Source: Planctellipticum variicoloris (GTDB lineage: Bacteria > Planctomycetota > Planctomycetia > Planctomycetales > Planctomycetaceae). From it: 64,000 nt of DNA. Location of the stretch: positions 6,890,001 through 6,954,000 of the forward strand of contig NZ_CP130886.1 of NCBI RefSeq assembly GCF_030622045.1. The letters are read 5' to 3'. A program made the position numbers and the translations under genes. Positions 61,825-64,000 of this stretch are shown piece by piece (position 1 is the stretch's first letter; the number at the start of each line of letters is the position of its first letter). A model generated the notes under the pieces. That model ran no database searches. It worked only from the letters and a program-made list of their open reading frames with translations, and had not been told where the DNA came from.

Positions 61825-63245
61825 ACGGTCTCCACTTCATCCGATTGGCGCGGCTCTTCGACAGGTTCGATTTTGCCTGGACCAGCCGACGGTTGAGTCT
61901 GCCGGCACTCTTCCAGAATCAGGTCCCGCAGTTCGGCGACCAGGAAAAAAGAACCCGTGACGACGATCAGATCGTCGGGCTCCGCCAGCCGGCGGGCCAG
62001 TTTCCAGGCGGTCGGCGGATCGCCGGCGAGATGAGCCGGCCGGTCGCTCATGGCGGCCAGCAGCGAACGCAATTCGCCCGGCGGCACGCCCCGCGGGTTA
62101 TCGACATACTGCGTGAAGATCACCGTGTCGAACGCCGGGATCACCAGGCGCAGGACGCCAGCGACGTCTTTGTCCTTCGTCGCGGCGAAGAGCAGAATCC
62201 GTCTGCGGGCCGGGAATTCGGATTCCACGGCCCGGACCAGCGCCTTGGCGGATTCCCAGTTGTGAGCCGCGTCGATCACGACTGTCGGCTGCCGACTGAC
62301 GACTTCCACGCGGGCCGGCCAGCTCACTTTGGCCAGTCCTTCCCGCAAAGCTTCTTCGGAAATGTTCCAGCCCTGCCGGCGCAGCAGATCGATCGCTGCG
62401 ACGGCGAGGGCCGCGTTAGTTGCCTGATGCTCGCCGACCAGCGGCACCGACAGTCCAGCGTGTGTCGATTCAGGCGTGCGAATATCGACGAAGGTGCCTG
62501 TCGTTGTCGTTTCGCGGCGGAGCAGTTCGACATCGTGCGGCAGCCACCAGACGGGGGCGTGATTCCGTTCGGCGGTTTCGCGGACGGCGTCGATGGCGTC
62601 GAGGTGCGAAACTCCGGTGATCACTGGCACGCCCGACTTGATGATGCCGGCTTTCTCGCGGGCGATCAGACGGACGGTGCTGCCGAGAATCTGCGTGTGG
62701 TCCCGGCTGACGTTGGTGATCACGGTGACTGCGGGGTTGCAGAGATTGGTGCAGTCGAGCCGGCCGCCCAGTCCGACTTCGAGGACCACCACGTCGCAGC
62801 GGGCGTCGTCGAAGGTCATCCAGGCCAGGGCCGTCGCGAGTTCGAAATAGGTCGGCTCCATCTGCCCCGGCAGGGCATCCATTTCCTCGACGATGGGTCG
62901 AATGCGGTTCACCAGTTCGACGAGCTGCTCGGGAGTCGGCTGGACGCCGTCGACCGTCATGCGCTCTTCGAAGGCGGTGATGTGGGGCGAGATATAGAGC
63001 CCGGTGCGCAGTCCCGCCGTGCTGAGGACCGAGGCGAGCATGGCGCAGGTGCTCCCCTTGCCCTTCGTCCCGGCGACATGGACCGCGGGAATCCGCTCGT
63101 GGGGCGAGCCAATCCGCTCCAGCAGCCGCCGCATGCGATCGAGCTTGAAGTCGGCCGTCGAATAGCTGTCGGTCGTCGCCCGCTCATAGTTGATGCGGCC
63201 GAACAGGAATTCGATCACCTGTTCGTAGGTTTCGAGGCGGGGCAT
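61821..63245 (-). CDS. folC: Bifunctional dihydrofolate/folylpolyglutamate synthase
   Basis: A 474-residue Mur-ligase-type enzyme. AVHVAGTKGKGSTCAMLASV is the P-loop; YISPHITAFEERM, VLEVGLGGRLDCTN and VIDAAHNWESAKAL are the other family blocks. It adds glutamate to folates and probably to dihydropteroate. The ATG at 63245 fits the family N-terminus (LETYEQVIEFLFGRINYERA); the longer open frame upstream does not. Its end overlaps ggt, so the two are co-transcribed. Confidence 0.93.
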   Translation of the reverse strand: MPRLETYEQVIEFLFGRINYERATTDSYSTADFKLDRMRRLLERIGSPHERIPAVHVAGTKGKGSTCAMLASVLSTAGLRTGLYISPHITAFEERMTVDGVQPTPEQLVELVNRIRPIVEEMDALPGQMEPTYFELATALAWMTFDDARCDVVVLEVGLGGRLDCTNLCNPAVTVITNVSRDHTQILGSTVRLIAREKAGIIKSGVPVITGVSHLDAIDAVRETAERNHAPVWWLPHDVELLRRETTTTGTFVDIRTPESTHAGLSVPLVGEHQATNAALAVAAIDLLRRQGWNISEEALREGLAKVSWPARVEVVSRQPTVVIDAAHNWESAKALVRAVESEFPARRRILLFAATKDKDVAGVLRLVIPAFDTVIFTQYVDNPRGVPPGELRSLLAAMSDRPAHLAGDPPTAWKLARRLAEPDDLIVVTGSFFLVAELRDLILEECRQTQPSAGPGKIEPVEEPRQSDEVETV

Positions 63246-63403
63246 ACGGGGTTCGACAATTCCTGGCTGAAAAATTCGCGGCGGGTCCGGTCCCCTCTCC
63301 CGGAGTGAGCGGGGGCAGGAACTGCGAAAGTATATCCCGCTCCCGGTCCCCCCAGCGAGCGAGGCCAAGTCTCGACATATCGGAGTCGACGCATTTCTCC
63401 TCC

Positions 63404-63431
63404 CTCAACGATCGACGCTCAACCCTCAACG
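63404..63431. repeat. Heptad repeat array (CTCAACG), four units
   Basis: Exact 7-bp steps CTCAACG, ATCGACG, CTCAACC, CTCAACG, preceded by GCATTTCTCCTCC, which resembles the GCATTTTTCTCGAC before the right array of the 41934-42025 element. It looks like a lone right half of that element. It lies between folC and the DinG-like gene. Confidence 0.75.
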
Positions 63432-63531
63432 CGGCCACCCGTTTGACCGTTCACCTTCCGTGACGCACAATGGTCGCGCAGTCGGAGAAGTGTCCGGCTG
63501 CTACTCTGTTCGGACGGATCGGCGGCGCGCG

Positions 63532-64000
63532 GTGGCACAGTTGCAGGTGGAGGATGTTCTCGGCCAGGAGGGGCGAGTCGCCCAGCGGCTCAAGAACTAC
63601 GAGAGCCGGCCGCAGCAGATCCAAATGGCCGACGCGGTCGAACAGGCGATCGCCGAGGGAAAACACCTCGTCGTCGAGGCGGGAACTGGCACCGGCAAAA
63701 GCTTTGCGTACCTGGTACCGGCGATTCTCGCGGCGACGGCCTCCCAGGGGGACGGCGGCCCCCGCAAGCGAATCGTGATCTCCACTCACACGATCAGTCT
63801 GCAGGAACAGCTCATCAGCCGGGACATCCCGTTCCTGAACTCGGTCCTGCCGGTCGAATTCTCCGCGGTGCTGGTCAAGGGGCGCTCGAACTACATCAGC
63901 CTCCGCCGGATGAAGGGGGCGATCGAGCGGGCCAGCAATCTGTTCGCCCGCCCGGAAGAGATCGAGCAGTTGCAGGGGATCGTCGAATGGACCCGGAAGA
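63532..64000 (+). CDS. DinG-family ATP-dependent helicase, 3' end cut by window
   Basis: The open frame runs to the window edge (156 codons). After about 30 residues, the Q-motif-like YESRPQQIQMADAVEQAI and Walker A VVEAGTGTGKSFAYLVPAIL are seen, then VISTHTISLQEQLI, matching DinG/XPD-type helicases that unwind DNA 5' to 3'. The iron-sulfur and later motifs are outside the window. The start is uncertain: GTG at 63532, or in-frame GTGs at 63490 and 63460. Confidence 0.85.
   Translation, partial: MAQLQVEDVLGQEGRVAQRLKNYESRPQQIQMADAVEQAIAEGKHLVVEAGTGTGKSFAYLVPAILAATASQGDGGPRKRIVISTHTISLQEQLISRDIPFLNSVLPVEFSAVLVKGRSNYISLRRMKGAIERASNLFARPEEIEQLQGIVEWTRK

Overview
The window is a high-GC chromosomal segment, most likely from a member of the Planctomycetota (Planctomycetaceae-like). 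The evidence is a PEP-CTERM secreted protein, a formylglycine-type sulfatase, long-leader pseudopilins, a CheB/CheR hybrid kinase, many 7-bp-periodic intergenic repeats, and above all the Planctomycetes/Verrucomicrobia-type bacterial microcompartment (BMC) operon. I see no rRNA, tRNA or CRISPR array.

Layout. 0-8.3 kb (minus): a response regulator cut by the window edge, its giant CheB-CheR-PAS hybrid kinase, a SAM methyltransferase and a PEP-CTERM protein. 8.36-13.5 kb: two inverted copies of one IS1182-like element, each with its own 4-bp target duplication, around an island of three roughly 94-residue genes. 13.5-19.8 kb: lipoprotein, class III aminotransferase, MFS transporter with a ceramidase-like hydrolase, and three pseudopilins. 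20-23.5 kb: a tight SDR reductase, CoA-transferase, thiolase operon. 23.5-31 kb: sulfatase preceded by a BrnT-like toxin-antitoxin pair, small membrane and hypothetical genes, an MsbA-like ABC exporter and two YjfB-like small genes. 31-44 kb: housekeeping genes (pgi, methyltransferase, TPR lipoprotein, Ser/Thr kinase, ECF sigma and anti-sigma, moaC, HemN-like radical SAM, chorismate-lyase-like, enolase-superfamily, HAD). 44.5-56.9 kb: the BMC operon. 57-64 kb: zinc-ribbon protein, conserved hypothetical, orphan DNA methyltransferase, ggt, folC and the start of a DinG helicase.

The BMC operon (DeoR regulator, PduL, two BMC-H, AckA, three BMC-P, CoA-acylating aldehyde dehydrogenase, class II aldolase, MDH/LDH-like enzyme) fits the known fucose/rhamnose route: the aldolase makes L-lactaldehyde; the dehydrogenase, PduL and AckA convert it to lactate with ATP; and the LDH-like enzyme can re-oxidise NADH. 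Four non-shell proteins carry candidate encapsulation helices: PduL, the dehydrogenase, an RpiB-like protein lacking an obvious active site, and the C-terminus of the aldolase. A four-helix membrane protein and a TIM-barrel protein of unknown role also sit in the operon.

The most unusual signal is a set of cassette-like elements built from exact 7-bp-periodic arrays. Two of them enclose a four-helix-bundle (23S rRNA intervening-sequence-type) gene between imperfect inverted heptad arrays. They fill the space between BMC genes exactly, overlapping the upstream stop codon and ending at the downstream start codon. Other copies in the window have no gene and may carry a GCAGAAACC-type hairpin instead. 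I read these as one family of mobile or conversion-prone elements, with and without cargo.
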